From positions 1 through 64,000 of the forward strand of contig UCJA01000011.1 in the NCBI GenBank assembly GCA_900472675.1: DNA of 64,000 bases, read 5' to 3'. This document shows, piece by piece, positions 8,674-19,263 of this stretch. Numbering within the stretch: position 1 is the stretch's first letter; the number at the start of each line of letters is the position of its first letter. The notes under the pieces are model-generated. The model saw only the letters and a program-made list of their open reading frames with translations, made no database searches and was not told the DNA's origin. This stretch comes from Hyphomicrobiales bacterium. Its GTDB lineage: Bacteria > Pseudomonadota > Alphaproteobacteria > Rhizobiales > Rhizobiaceae. The translations under genes were made by a program, and so were the position numbers.

Positions 8674-8714
8674 GAAGGGCCGGTCCGCCATCACGGACCG
8701 GCCCTTCATATTTT
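8674..8714 (+). terminator. Rho-independent terminator after fpr (bidirectional)
   Basis: A 14-bp perfect inverted repeat (GAAGGGCCGGTCCG and its complement, 6-base loop) ends at 8707 and is followed by ATATTTT on the plus strand. It lies between the convergent fpr and MFS genes and probably stops transcription from both sides. Confidence 0.85.
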
Positions 8715-8754
8715 ACATCAGAACTTTGCGATAATTGATTGTTCTAAATTAGCT

Positions 8755-10029
8755 TTATGCCGGTTTAGCGGAGGCTTTCCCTTCATCCGGTGCCAGTTCC
8801 TTGCGGAAGGCAAAGAACACCGCGAAGGCGATAACTGCGACGCCAGCCGCCACGATGTGCGAGAGAGAGTAGCCGCCAACAGAGACCAGCCAGCCGGCCA
8901 CGACATTGCTCAGCGAAGCGCCGATGCCCTGCACGGTCATGACCGCTGCAAAGCCGACGTTGAAGCGGCCGGTGCCCTTCAGCATCCGCTCGACAGCCAC
9001 CGGGGTGACGATGCCGAGAAGGCCGGCTCCGACGCCGTCGAGCACCTGCGTCGGGTAGACGATCCAGAAGCCATCGAAGCTTGCCGCCAGCAGCCCGCGG
9101 ATCGGCAGGGCCGCCAGGCCGATGGCAAGTGTTGCCGCAAGGCCGAAGCGACGGATCAGAAGCGGGGCTGCGAGCGCCACACCGACCATGGAGAGTTGCG
9201 AGATGCCGGTAATGATGGCGGTGGTGCGGAAAGGGCTGTCGAGTTCGATGGCGAACTGCTGGGCGATCAGCCGGCTCATCGGAGCATTGCCGAAGTGGAA
9301 GATGAGCAGGATGACGGCGAGAAGAATAAGGCCCCGGTTGGTGAGAAGAACCTTGAGACCGGAGGGGCCGGGCTCGCCGTCGTCCTCGCCAAGGCCGCGG
9401 GCGACCTTGTGGTCGATGTCATTCGGATCGATCGCGGCGATGGCGGCAAGCGCACCGAAGGCGGTCGCGACCATCAGCCAGATCATGCCGTTCTGGCCGA
9501 TCATCGAGACGACCAGAAACACCGCCACCAAGGAGACCAGATTGCCGCTGTGGTTCCAGACCTCGTTGCGGGCGATCTGCTGGGAGAACAGCCGTTCGCC
9601 GACGAGACCGAGCGTCAGACCCGCGAGCGCCGGACCGATGACCGCGCCGACCACGGCCGTGCCGATCTGGCCGATCCAGACGATGGCGACCGTCGGCTCG
9701 ATCAGGGTGATGAGCGCTGCGGCCGTGACCACGATCACGGGAACCGCGATCAGGGCCCGTTTCCAGCGCGTGCCGTCCACCAGCGCCCCGCAGAGCGGCG
9801 TGGCGAGCAGGCCGATCAGGCCGCCGACCGTTGCGATCAGGCCGAGGTTGACCGAGGACCAGCCACGGGTGGCGAGGAAGGCGTCGAGGAAGGGTCCAAG
9901 CCCATCGCGTGCGTCCGCCAGAAAGAAGTTGAGGAGTGCCAGCGCCATGAGCGATCGGTTCGAGAGCAGGCGCTGGGGGGTGTTGCCCGGCGATACGCCG
10001 GCAGAGGAGATGTTGATGGTGGAGGCCAT
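8755..10029 (-). CDS. MFS transporter
   Basis: A 424-residue integral membrane protein of the major facilitator superfamily, with about twelve hydrophobic segments in two halves split by a charged loop near residue 205-225 (IDPNDIDHK...GEDDGEPG). The segment after helix 2 (GALVDGTRWKR) resembles the MFS A-motif. The substrate cannot be read from sequence; related rhizobial genes are annotated only as MFS. The start at 10029 gives a typical short cytoplasmic N-terminus; an in-frame start at 10116 would add 29 atypical residues and overlap the hairpin upstream. It ends at the terminator shared with fpr. Confidence 0.85.
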   Translation of the reverse strand: MASTINISSAGVSPGNTPQRLLSNRSLMALALLNFFLADARDGLGPFLDAFLATRGWSSVNLGLIATVGGLIGLLATPLCGALVDGTRWKRALIAVPVIVVTAAALITLIEPTVAIVWIGQIGTAVVGAVIGPALAGLTLGLVGERLFSQQIARNEVWNHSGNLVSLVAVFLVVSMIGQNGMIWLMVATAFGALAAIAAIDPNDIDHKVARGLGEDDGEPGPSGLKVLLTNRGLILLAVILLIFHFGNAPMSRLIAQQFAIELDSPFRTTAIITGISQLSMVGVALAAPLLIRRFGLAATLAIGLAALPIRGLLAASFDGFWIVYPTQVLDGVGAGLLGIVTPVAVERMLKGTGRFNVGFAAVMTVQGIGASLSNVVAGWLVSVGGYSLSHIVAAGVAVIAFAVFFAFRKELAPDEGKASAKPA

Positions 10030-10078
10030 GACGCGGGAGCACCTGTTGAATGCGGCTCCAATGCGCAAAAAGTCATTT

Positions 10079-10118
10079 GGTTGCGGCCAGAAAACCAGTG
10101 TTTTCAGCGGCCGCAACC
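10079..10118 (-). terminator. Imperfect hairpin downstream of hflX
   Basis: Arms of GGTTGCGGCC plus an AAAAC/GTTTT inner stem enclose a short loop between hflX (ends 10135) and the MFS start. On the minus strand the hairpin is followed about seven bases later by TTTTT. It could terminate the hfq-hflX transcript or be a regulatory palindrome of the MFS gene. Confidence 0.45.
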
Positions 10119-10134
10119 CTTGCGACAGACGTCG

Positions 10135-11475
10135 CTATCGCTCCCAATCTTCCCGCGCAGGCTTGGGGCCATTTCCGAGCTTGCGCTCCAGCTCGTCTGC
10201 CTGCGACGCCGAGAGACGGAGATCTAGGGTCACCGAGCCGTCCTCGTTGTCGTCACGATGGTCCACCTGGGCGTTTTCATAGACCCAGGAGACGATGGCG
10301 AGCTTTTCCGGCGGGATGGTGATGGTTGCCTCGGTCTCGACGCCGGAGAGGCGCTTGCCGATCTCGTCGATCAGGCGATCGACGCCCTCGCCCGTCACGG
10401 CCGACAGGGCCATGATGTTGCTGTGACCGGCCGCCCGCTCGGCAATCGCCTCGTGGGCCTCGGCATCAAGGTTGTCGATCTTGTTCCAGACCTCGATCAG
10501 GCGCTCGGTGCGCTCATTCTCGCCGATCCCCAGATCCTCCAGAATGCGCACCACATCGCCCGACTGGGCGGCGTTGTCCGGATCGGACATGTCGCGCACA
10601 TGGAGGATGAGATCCGCTTCCAGCACCTCTTCCAGCGTCGCCCGGAAGGCGGCGACCAGATGGGTCGGGAGGTTGGAGATGAACCCGACGGTATCGGAGA
10701 GGATGACCGTGCGGCCATGCGGCAGCTTCATGCGCCGCAGCGTCGGGTCGAGCGTCGCAAACAGCATGTCCTCGGCCAGCACGCCCGCACCGGTGATGCG
10801 GTTGAACAGGGTGGACTTGCCGGCGTTGGTATAGCCGACCAGCGCCACGATCGGATGCGGCACCTTGCGGCGCTTGGCGCGGTGCAGCTGGCGGGTCCGC
10901 ACCACCTGCTCGAGCTCGCGCTCGAGCTTGACGATGCGATCCTGCAGCATGCGGCGGTCGGCCTCGATCTGGGTTTCACCCGGACCACCCATGAAGCCCG
11001 CGCCACCGCGCTGCCGTTCAAGGTGGGTCCAGCTGCGAACGAGGCGGCCCTTCTGGTAGTTGAGATGGGCGAGATCGACCTGCAGCGTGCCTTCCTTGGT
11101 GGAGGCGCGGCGACCGAAGATCTCCAGGATCAGACCGGTGCGGTCGATGACCTTGGCGTTCCAGGCTTTTTCGAGATTGCGCTGTTGCACGGGAGTAAGC
11201 GGATGATCGACGATGACCAGACCCGCATCGGTCTCGTCGAGCATGGCCTTGATCTCTTCGATCTTGCCCGTCCCGATGAGGGTTGCCGGCCGCGGCTCGT
11301 TCACGGAAACGATGATCTTTTCGGTGATGGTGAGGTCGATAGCGCGGGCGAGGCCGACGGCCTCTTCCAGGCGCGCTTCGTTGGAGCGCTGCGGCGCCAG
11401 GGCGGTGGCTGCCTCAGCCTGTCCGCTGCGGCCCCTGACCTGCTTGAGAACAGGGACCATGACGACGGCACGCAT
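10135..11475 (-). CDS. hflX: GTPase HflX
   Basis: HflX is a ribosome-associated GTPase that splits stalled or stress-damaged 70S ribosomes. The 446-residue product has the N-terminal HflX domain (residues about 30-200, with the Gly-rich ERQRGGAGFMGGPGETQIE segment), the G1 Walker A GYTNAGKST at 214-222, DTVGF as G3 and NKID as G4. The ATG at 11475 is the only standard start; the frame stays open upstream all the way to the hfq stop codon. It is downstream of hfq and dat in the same direction, probably one operon. Confidence 0.95.
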   Translation of the reverse strand: MRAVVMVPVLKQVRGRSGQAEAATALAPQRSNEARLEEAVGLARAIDLTITEKIIVSVNEPRPATLIGTGKIEEIKAMLDETDAGLVIVDHPLTPVQQRNLEKAWNAKVIDRTGLILEIFGRRASTKEGTLQVDLAHLNYQKGRLVRSWTHLERQRGGAGFMGGPGETQIEADRRMLQDRIVKLERELEQVVRTRQLHRAKRRKVPHPIVALVGYTNAGKSTLFNRITGAGVLAEDMLFATLDPTLRRMKLPHGRTVILSDTVGFISNLPTHLVAAFRATLEEVLEADLILHVRDMSDPDNAAQSGDVVRILEDLGIGENERTERLIEVWNKIDNLDAEAHEAIAERAAGHSNIMALSAVTGEGVDRLIDEIGKRLSGVETEATITIPPEKLAIVSWVYENAQVDHRDDNEDGSVTLDLRLSASQADELERKLGNGPKPAREDWER

Positions 11476-11553
11476 ATCGTCCCGATGCTTTTCAGCCTCG
11501 GGAACGAGCGATTCATTCGAAGTATCGCGATTTGAAATTTGGATCTGTCCTGA

Positions 11554-11796
11554 TTAGGCTGCTGTTTCCTCAGTCTCGAACATCTGCAGCGGCTGGCCGG
11601 GCATGATCGTCGAGATGGCGTGCTTATACACTAACTGAGAGTGTCCGTCACGCCGCAGCAGCACGCAAAAGTTATCGAAGGAGGTGACGACGCCCGTGAG
11701 CTTGACCCCGTTGATGAGGAAAATCGTCAAGGAAATCTTCTGTTTGCGAACCGTGTTGAGAAATAAATCCTGAAGGTTCTGAGAACGTTCCGCCAT
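11554..11796 (-). CDS. hfq: RNA chaperone Hfq
   Basis: An 80-residue Hfq. The Sm1 region ([32 protein letters not shown]) and the Sm2 KH motif (YKHAIST) are complete. Hfq forms a hexamer that pairs small RNAs with mRNAs and in rhizobia affects nitrogen fixation and metabolism. The C-terminus is short, as in other alphaproteobacteria. The start MAERSQNL at 11796 is the family start; an in-frame upstream start at 11841 is not needed. It lies between dat and hflX; 108 bases separate it from dat, enough for its own promoter. Confidence 0.97.
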   Translation of the reverse strand: MAERSQNLQDLFLNTVRKQKISLTIFLINGVKLTGVVTSFDNFCVLLRRDGHSQLVYKHAISTIMPGQPLQMFETEETAA

Positions 11797-11904
11797 AGCG
11801 CCGCTTCTTTCTTTTGCCGGCAAAGCCGGAATTATGAGCAATTTATAACGTAGAGAATCGTGGGAAGCGCCCCCTTGCTTCCCCTTCCCCCACCTGTGTG
11901 GTTA

Positions 11905-12768
11905 TCAAATCGGCGTCTTTTCCGCAATCTCGAAAAAGGCGTCGCGGAGAGCAGCAGAGATGGTGCCTGGGTGGCCATTTGCAATGGTCCGGCCGTCCAC
12001 TTCGACGATCGGAACGCAGCTTCCGGTCGCGGAGGTGAAGAAGACTTCGCGCGCCGTGAGCAGCTCCTCCGTCGTAAAGTCACGCTCGACGGAGGTCACG
12101 CCGATGCGCTTCGCCACGTCAAGCAGAGTCGTGCGGGTGATGCCCCTCAAGATCCCGTGCTCGGCCGGCCGCGTGACGAGCGTTCCATCGGCCGCCACGA
12201 TCCACACATTCGAGGAGGCGCCTTCCAGCACCATGCCGGTGCTGTCGATGTAGATAGCATCCTGGGCGCCAGCATCCCTCGCCTGCTGCTTGGCCAGAAC
12301 ATTGGGCAGGAGGCCAACGCTCTTGATATCGACGCGGTCCCAGCGGTTCTCCGCAAGCGTGATGACCTTGATGCCATTGGCGTATTTCTTCGCCATGATC
12401 GCAGGATCGGTGCTCTTGGCGGTGACCACCAGGGTCGGCACCGTATCGGCGGCCGGAAAGAAATGGTCGCGGCGTGCCGCACCTCTGGTCACCTGCAGGT
12501 AGAAGATGCCTTCGCGAACGCGGTTGCGGCGGAGCACTTCCCGGATGACAAATGTCAGGGGACCGCGCGCCATCGGAGCCACCATGCGCAGTTCACGCAG
12601 CGAGCGGTCAAGCCGATCAAGGTGCCGCGTCAGATCGACGATCAGCCCTCGTCTCACTTCGCAGACCTCGTAGACGCCGTCTGCGAACTGGAAGCCGCGG
12701 TCTTCCACATGCACGGAAGCTTCCGCGTGCGGCACATACAGCCCATTCACATAGGCAATTCTGGACAT
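11905..12768 (-). CDS. dat: D-amino acid aminotransferase (class IV, PLP)
   Basis: A 287-residue fold-type IV aminotransferase. The likely Schiff-base lysine is K149 in RVDIKSVGLLPN, followed by the EGASSNVW motif of the class near residue 184, and the N-terminal YVNGLYVPHAEASV segment. These features and the position before hfq fit rhizobial Dat, which interconverts D-alanine and D-glutamate with 2-oxo acids for peptidoglycan precursors. A branched-chain aminotransferase role is the main alternative. It lies 55 bases downstream of ntrX in the same direction. Confidence 0.88.
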   Translation of the reverse strand: MSRIAYVNGLYVPHAEASVHVEDRGFQFADGVYEVCEVRRGLIVDLTRHLDRLDRSLRELRMVAPMARGPLTFVIREVLRRNRVREGIFYLQVTRGAARRDHFFPAADTVPTLVVTAKSTDPAIMAKKYANGIKVITLAENRWDRVDIKSVGLLPNVLAKQQARDAGAQDAIYIDSTGMVLEGASSNVWIVAADGTLVTRPAEHGILRGITRTTLLDVAKRIGVTSVERDFTTEELLTAREVFFTSATGSCVPIVEVDGRTIANGHPGTISAALRDAFFEIAEKTPI

Positions 12769-12823
12769 GGCGGCATTCCGACGCGGGCAGAGGAAATGGC
12801 AAAAAGATGTGGAAAACCCGGCG

Positions 12824-14188
12824 TCAGACGCCGAGCGACTTCAGCTTCCGGTGCAGTGCCGAACGCTCCATGCCGACGAACTCCGCCGTGCGGGAGATGT
12901 TGCCGCCGAAGCGGTTGATCTGGGCCACGAGGTAGTCCCGCTCGAACATCTCGCGGGCCTCACGCAACGGCAGCGTCATGATGTGGACGTCACCCTTGGA
13001 GGAGACCTTTGGCAGCATATCGCCCAGATCCTGCGGCAACATGTCGGCCGAAATCGCCGTGTCCGGACCGTCGGTGCGGGCCAGGATCATCAGGCGCTCG
13101 ATGTTGTTGCGCAACTGGCGGATATTGCCCGGCCAGTCATGAGCCTGGAGAACCGCCATGGCGTCGTCGCCGATCTTGCGCGGCCGGATGCCGGCCTGTT
13201 CGGAGACCTGTCGCATGAACATATCGACCAGGAAGGGAATGTCTTCGCGGCGCTCGGCCAGCGCCGGCACCTTGACCGGGACCACGGCCAGCCGATGGTA
13301 GAGATCCTCGCGGAAGGAGCCGTCGGCAATCAGGCTTTCGAGATTGTAGGCGGTCGACGAGATGATGCGGACATCGACCTTGACGCGCTTGGAGCCGCCG
13401 ACCCGCTCGAACTGCTGGTCGACCAGCACGCGCAGGATCTTGTTCTGGGTCTCGCGCGGCATTTCGCCGATCTCGTCGAGATAGAGAATGCCACGATGGG
13501 CTTCCTCGAGCGCGCCGATCTTGCGGGCCTGGCCGGGTGTGCCCTCGGTGCCGAAGAGCGCCATTTCCATGCGCTCAGGCGTGATCGTGGCCGCGTTGAG
13601 GGCGACGAAGGGGCCGCCGGCGCGGGAGGACTTGCGGTGGATCATGCGCGCCACCAGTTCCTTGCCGGAACCGGAGGGGCCCAGAATCATGATGCGGCTG
13701 TTGGTGGGCGCGACCTTCTCGATGGTCTGGCGCAGTTGCGAGACGGCAACCGAGGTGCCGACCAGCTCCGTGCCATCGCCGGTGCGGCGCTTGAGCTCCG
13801 TCACTTCACGCTTCAGCTTGGAATTTTCGAGCGCCCGCTCGGCAATCAGGATCAGCCGGTCGGCCTTGAAGGGCTTTTCGATGAAGTCGAAGGCGCCCCG
13901 CTTGATGGCTGAGACCGCGGTTTCCACGTTGCCGTGGCCGGAGATCATCACCACCGGAAGCTCCGGATGGCGGCTCTTCACCTCGTCCAGGAGCGCCAGC
14001 CCGTCGAGCCGCGACCCCTGCATCCAGATATCCAGGAAGACCAGACGCGGGACACGGTCGGAGATGGCCGCCAGCGCGCTGTCGCTGTCATGCGCAGTGC
14101 GGGTCTCGTGCCCCTCGTCCGACAGAATTCCCGACACGATGTCGCGAATGTCCGTTTCGTCATCTACGACCAGAATATCAGACGCCAT
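12824..14188 (-). CDS. ntrX: Nitrogen assimilation response regulator NtrX
   Basis: A 454-residue NtrC-family regulator with receiver domain (phosphoacceptor D53), AAA+ domain (Walker A near residue 168, LGPSGSGKE) and a C-terminal Fis-type helix-turn-helix (NISRTAEFVGMERSALHRKL). The loop that carries GAFTGA in NtrC is replaced here by EGTPGQARKIG, so contact with sigma-54 is unlikely; loss of this motif is known for alphaproteobacterial NtrX. It works with NtrY in nitrogen, redox and envelope control. The start at 14188 overlaps the ntrY stop by 11 bases. Confidence 0.95.
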   Translation of the reverse strand: MASDILVVDDETDIRDIVSGILSDEGHETRTAHDSDSALAAISDRVPRLVFLDIWMQGSRLDGLALLDEVKSRHPELPVVMISGHGNVETAVSAIKRGAFDFIEKPFKADRLILIAERALENSKLKREVTELKRRTGDGTELVGTSVAVSQLRQTIEKVAPTNSRIMILGPSGSGKELVARMIHRKSSRAGGPFVALNAATITPERMEMALFGTEGTPGQARKIGALEEAHRGILYLDEIGEMPRETQNKILRVLVDQQFERVGGSKRVKVDVRIISSTAYNLESLIADGSFREDLYHRLAVVPVKVPALAERREDIPFLVDMFMRQVSEQAGIRPRKIGDDAMAVLQAHDWPGNIRQLRNNIERLMILARTDGPDTAISADMLPQDLGDMLPKVSSKGDVHIMTLPLREAREMFERDYLVAQINRFGGNISRTAEFVGMERSALHRKLKSLGV

Positions 14189-16448
14189 AGGCCACTTCCT
14201 TGTCATTTTCCATTGGGGGCACGGCTCGCTTTTCGATGTGCGGCAGCAACACCCGGATCATGGCACCCTGGCCATGGTCGAATTCCGGAGGAGCATCGTG
14301 CAGCTCGAGCTGCCCGCCATGCTCCTCGATGATCTTCTTGACGATGGCGAGACCGAGGCCGGTGCCCTTGTCGCGCATGGTCATGTAGGGCTCCAGGATC
14401 CGGTGCCGATTCTCCTGCGGCAGGCCACTGCCGTTGTCTATGACATCGACCACGAAAATGTCCCTGTTATGATCGAAGGCGGCGCGGACCATGACCTTGC
14501 GGCCATCGCGCTGCTGGTCGCTCGAAACCGATTCAATGGCTTCCACGGCATTCTTGATGAGGTTTCCGAAGGCCTGGCCCAGCATGCGCGCATCAAACAT
14601 GCCGGTCAGCGCCTCGTCGCCAAGTTCGCGGGTGAAGTCCACATGGGTGGTGCCCATCTCGCGCAGGAACATGGCATCGCGCAGGATGCCGCGCAGGTCG
14701 GTCGGCTCCTTGGAGGGTTTCGGCATGCGGGCGAAGGACGAGAACTCGTCGACCATGCGGCCGATATCGCCGACCTGGCGCACGATCGTATCGGTGCACT
14801 GGTCGAACACGGCACGGTCGCTTTCGTCGATCTGCTTGCCATAGCGGCGCTTCAGGCGCTCTGCCGACAGCTGGATCGGCGTCAGCGGGTTCTTGATCTC
14901 ATGGGCGATGCGGCGGGCAACATCGGCCCAAGCGGTCGACCGCTGGGCGATCACCAGGTCGGTAATGTCGTCAAGGGTGACCACATAGGAGTCCTTGGCA
15001 GAGCGCTGTTCCTCGCGGGTGACCTGGACGGACAGGGTTCGCTCCTTGCCACCGCGCATGAGGTTGACCTGCTTGCGGAAATCGTTGCGGGCGCGGGACG
15101 TCGCCTCGGTCAGGACGTGATCGATCTCCGGCGCGACCTCCTGCAGGGTCTGGCCGAGCAGGCCTTCGGCGGAGATGCCGAGGAATGCCTCGGCCGACGG
15201 ATTGGCGATGGTGATGCGGCGATCCGCATCGACGCCGATGACGGCCGCGGTCACGCCGGAGAGAACTGCCTCAATAAAGCGCCTGCGGTCGTCGACCTCG
15301 TCCTTTGCCTCCAGGATTTCGTCCCGCTGGCTGCGGATCTCCGAGATCATCTTGTTGAAGGTGCGCGACAGGCTGCCGACGTCGCCATCGGCGCTGCGGA
15401 CCGGCACGACCACCGCGAGGTTGCCGCTCGCGACACTATCGGCGGCGCTGATCAGCAGGCGGATCGGTCGCACGATGCGGTCGGCCACGGCAATCGCGGC
15501 CCAGATCGCCGCCAAAAGGACGATCAGCGCAAAGCCGAGGTAAAGCACCGCGAAAGCGAACTGCAGCGAGGTGCGCCCGGCCTCCATGGATTTGTATTCG
15601 GCTGTGTTCTCTTCCATCAGCCGCATGGCGTTCATCACCTTCGGATCCACGGCCCGGATGGTGTAGAGGTAGCTTCCCGGGATGGTGTCGATCTTGATGA
15701 CCGCGCCGACGAGATTGGTCACGCCAGGCGGGATGAGCGTCGGCTGTCCGCCGGCTGCACTCTTCAGCGCATCCGCCGGGATGGCCGGCAGCGGTTTCTC
15801 CGTCTTGATATCGGCCTGGGCGATGGCTGTCCCATCCTCCTGGACCACAAAGGCGCCCAGCATGCCGCGACCACGCGCCTGGCGGGTCATCAGCTCCACG
15901 AAGCCGGTGCGGTCGAGGAAGAACATGGCGCGGTTGCGCTCCAGGTCGTTCGACATGGAGACCGTCTGGCCCTGCAGGTAGCTGGCGTTTTCCATCATGT
16001 AGGCCCGCGCCACGTCCTGCGAGGACTGGACGATCGACTGGGTGCGGATGGAGAACCAGCGGTCGAGGCCAACGCTGAGGGTCAGGCTGGCGAAGATGGC
16101 GACGAGGACGGCGGGCGTAATCGCGACGATCGAGAAGAGCACGACGATGCGCACATGCAGCCTTGCCGCCGCACGCCCGCGGTTGCGGGCCTTCACGAGG
16201 CGAGCGACTTCGCGGCCGATCAGGTACATCAGGCCGAGGATGAAGAGCGAGTTGATGACCGCCGAGGCCGCCACCACGTTGCTGCTGGGCGCCACGGGTG
16301 TGAGGCCGAGCAGCACGAACAGGGTGAGCGTGGCGCAGATCAGGGCGCCGCTTGCCAGCAGAATGCCCGGCAAGGCGAAGGACGCGCGCCGATCCTGAAC
16401 CGACACTGCCGGTTCATTCGCCATGGACATTGCCACGTCGTCCGCCAT
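14178..16448 (-). CDS. ntrY: Sensor histidine kinase NtrY
   Basis: A membrane sensor kinase of about 756 residues: three or more N-terminal membrane segments (about 20-110), a periplasmic domain (about 120-300), another membrane segment, HAMP (VADRIVRPIRLLISAADSVASG), PAS (GVTAAVIGVDADRRI), the H-box ([13 protein letters not shown]) and the HATPase domain (NAVEAIE, DNGSGLP, GTGLGLAI). It phosphorylates NtrX. The ATG at 16448 has GGAG six bases upstream; an in-frame start at 16556 would add an unlikely Arg-rich leader. Translation is coupled to ntrX. Confidence 0.95.
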   Translation of the reverse strand: MADDVAMSMANEPAVSVQDRRASFALPGILLASGALICATLTLFVLLGLTPVAPSSNVVAASAVINSLFILGLMYLIGREVARLVKARNRGRAAARLHVRIVVLFSIVAITPAVLVAIFASLTLSVGLDRWFSIRTQSIVQSSQDVARAYMMENASYLQGQTVSMSNDLERNRAMFFLDRTGFVELMTRQARGRGMLGAFVVQEDGTAIAQADIKTEKPLPAIPADALKSAAGGQPTLIPPGVTNLVGAVIKIDTIPGSYLYTIRAVDPKVMNAMRLMEENTAEYKSMEAGRTSLQFAFAVLYLGFALIVLLAAIWAAIAVADRIVRPIRLLISAADSVASGNLAVVVPVRSADGDVGSLSRTFNKMISEIRSQRDEILEAKDEVDDRRRFIEAVLSGVTAAVIGVDADRRITIANPSAEAFLGISAEGLLGQTLQEVAPEIDHVLTEATSRARNDFRKQVNLMRGGKERTLSVQVTREEQRSAKDSYVVTLDDITDLVIAQRSTAWADVARRIAHEIKNPLTPIQLSAERLKRRYGKQIDESDRAVFDQCTDTIVRQVGDIGRMVDEFSSFARMPKPSKEPTDLRGILRDAMFLREMGTTHVDFTRELGDEALTGMFDARMLGQAFGNLIKNAVEAIESVSSDQQRDGRKVMVRAAFDHNRDIFVVDVIDNGSGLPQENRHRILEPYMTMRDKGTGLGLAIVKKIIEEHGGQLELHDAPPEFDHGQGAMIRVLLPHIEKRAVPPMENDKEVAYGV

Positions 16449-16663
16449 CGCCTGCTCCGGTCCCCGAACCTTCAATGCCCTTCTCCCGCGTTGTCGGAAG
16501 AAAGCATGCCGTCCGCCTGTTGAATGGATGTCGTCAGTTGCAAGCGCGGTCGCCACGCCCCGTCAGCAGCTGAACTCCTGCGTGACTTCTAAGCAACGCA
16601 TTGTGGCGAAAATGCAACGGAGGCTGCCGCGTGTCAAGCGGAGCCTTTGCTGCAGGGGCGCGG

Positions 16664-18111
<1,448 letters not shown>

Positions 18112-18115
<4 letters not shown>

Positions 18116-19263
18116 TTCAAGCTTCCTGTGACGTTGTCGGCGCGGCCGTAATCGGCCTCTTCCTTGTGCATGGGCATCAGGACCCGGAAGGTGGTGCGGC
18201 GGGACTGGCTGTCGCATTCGACAATGCCGCCGTGGCCGCCGATGATCTTGGCGACGAGCGCCAGACCGAGCCCGGATCCGTTGGTCTTGGTGGTGATGAA
18301 GGGGTCAAACAGATGCGGCAGGAGGTCCAGCGGCACGCCCGGACCGTTGTCGATGACGCAGAACTCCAGCGGCAGCGAGATCTTTTCCCGCGTGCCGGCG
18401 ACCGAAAGGCGAATGCCGGGGCGATAGGCCGTCGTCAGCATGATCTCGCCATCCGACTGGTCGCCCACCGCTTCTGCGGCATTCTTCACGAGGTTGAGGA
18501 AGACCTGCACCAGCTGGTCGCGGTTGGCATAGACCGAGGGAAGCGAGGGGTCGTACATTTCGGAGATCTTGATGTTGCGGGCAAAGCCGGCCTTGGCGAT
18601 CGCCTTCACATGGTCAAGCACCGAATGGATGTTGATCGGCGACCGGTCGACGGGCCGCTCGTCGGAGAAGACCTCCATGCGGTCCACCAGCGAGACGATC
18701 CGGTCCGTCTCGTCACAGATCAGACGCGTCAGCGCCCGGTCCTCGTCCGGAACGACACTTTCCAGAAGCTGGGCCGCACCACGGATGCCCGACAGCGGGT
18801 TCTTGATCTCATGGGCCAGCATGGAGGCAAGGCCGGTGACCGAACGGGCGGCGGCGCGATGGGTCAGCTGGCGGTCGATCTTGTCGGCCATCGAGCGTTC
18901 CTGGAAGACCACGACCACCGAGCCCGGCTCGCTGACGACCGGTGCGACATAGAGGTCGACCAGCTTCTCCTGTCCCAGCCGCGGCGACGAGAGATCGACA
19001 CGGTACTCGTTGACCGGAGCCCGGCGTTCCCGGACCTGGTCAATCAGGGCCAGAAGCGGGCTGCCGAAGGGAATGAAGGTCGAGATGTTGTTGCGGGCAA
19101 GATGCGCCGCGCTCGCGCCCAGGAAGGCTTCAGCCTCCCAGTTGGCAAAGGCCACCTGCCCCACCGCATCCACCAGGATCACCGGGTTCTGCACCGAGTT
19201 GAGGACGGCCATGGCCAGAGCCTGGCCCTGCGGCGGCTTGTCCTGTTGCGGGGTCTTGGTCAT
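18112..19263 (-). CDS. ntrB: Nitrogen sensor kinase NtrB (NRII)
   Basis: A 383-residue soluble histidine kinase/phosphatase: PAS domain (about 20-115), H-box with H151 in [13 protein letters not shown]-box [11 protein letters not shown], and G-boxes DNGPGVP and GSGLGLAL. It responds to PII proteins and sets NtrC phosphorylation. Start and stop overlap the neighbours by four bases each (ATGA with dusB upstream and ntrC downstream), a classical coupled operon. Confidence 0.97.

Noticed and set aside
13488..16523. A 1011-codon open frame opposite ntrX and ntrY
   Set aside because: It is the complement of two well-supported genes; strong GC bias at third codon positions keeps the opposite strand open. 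Its translation has no recognisable domain.
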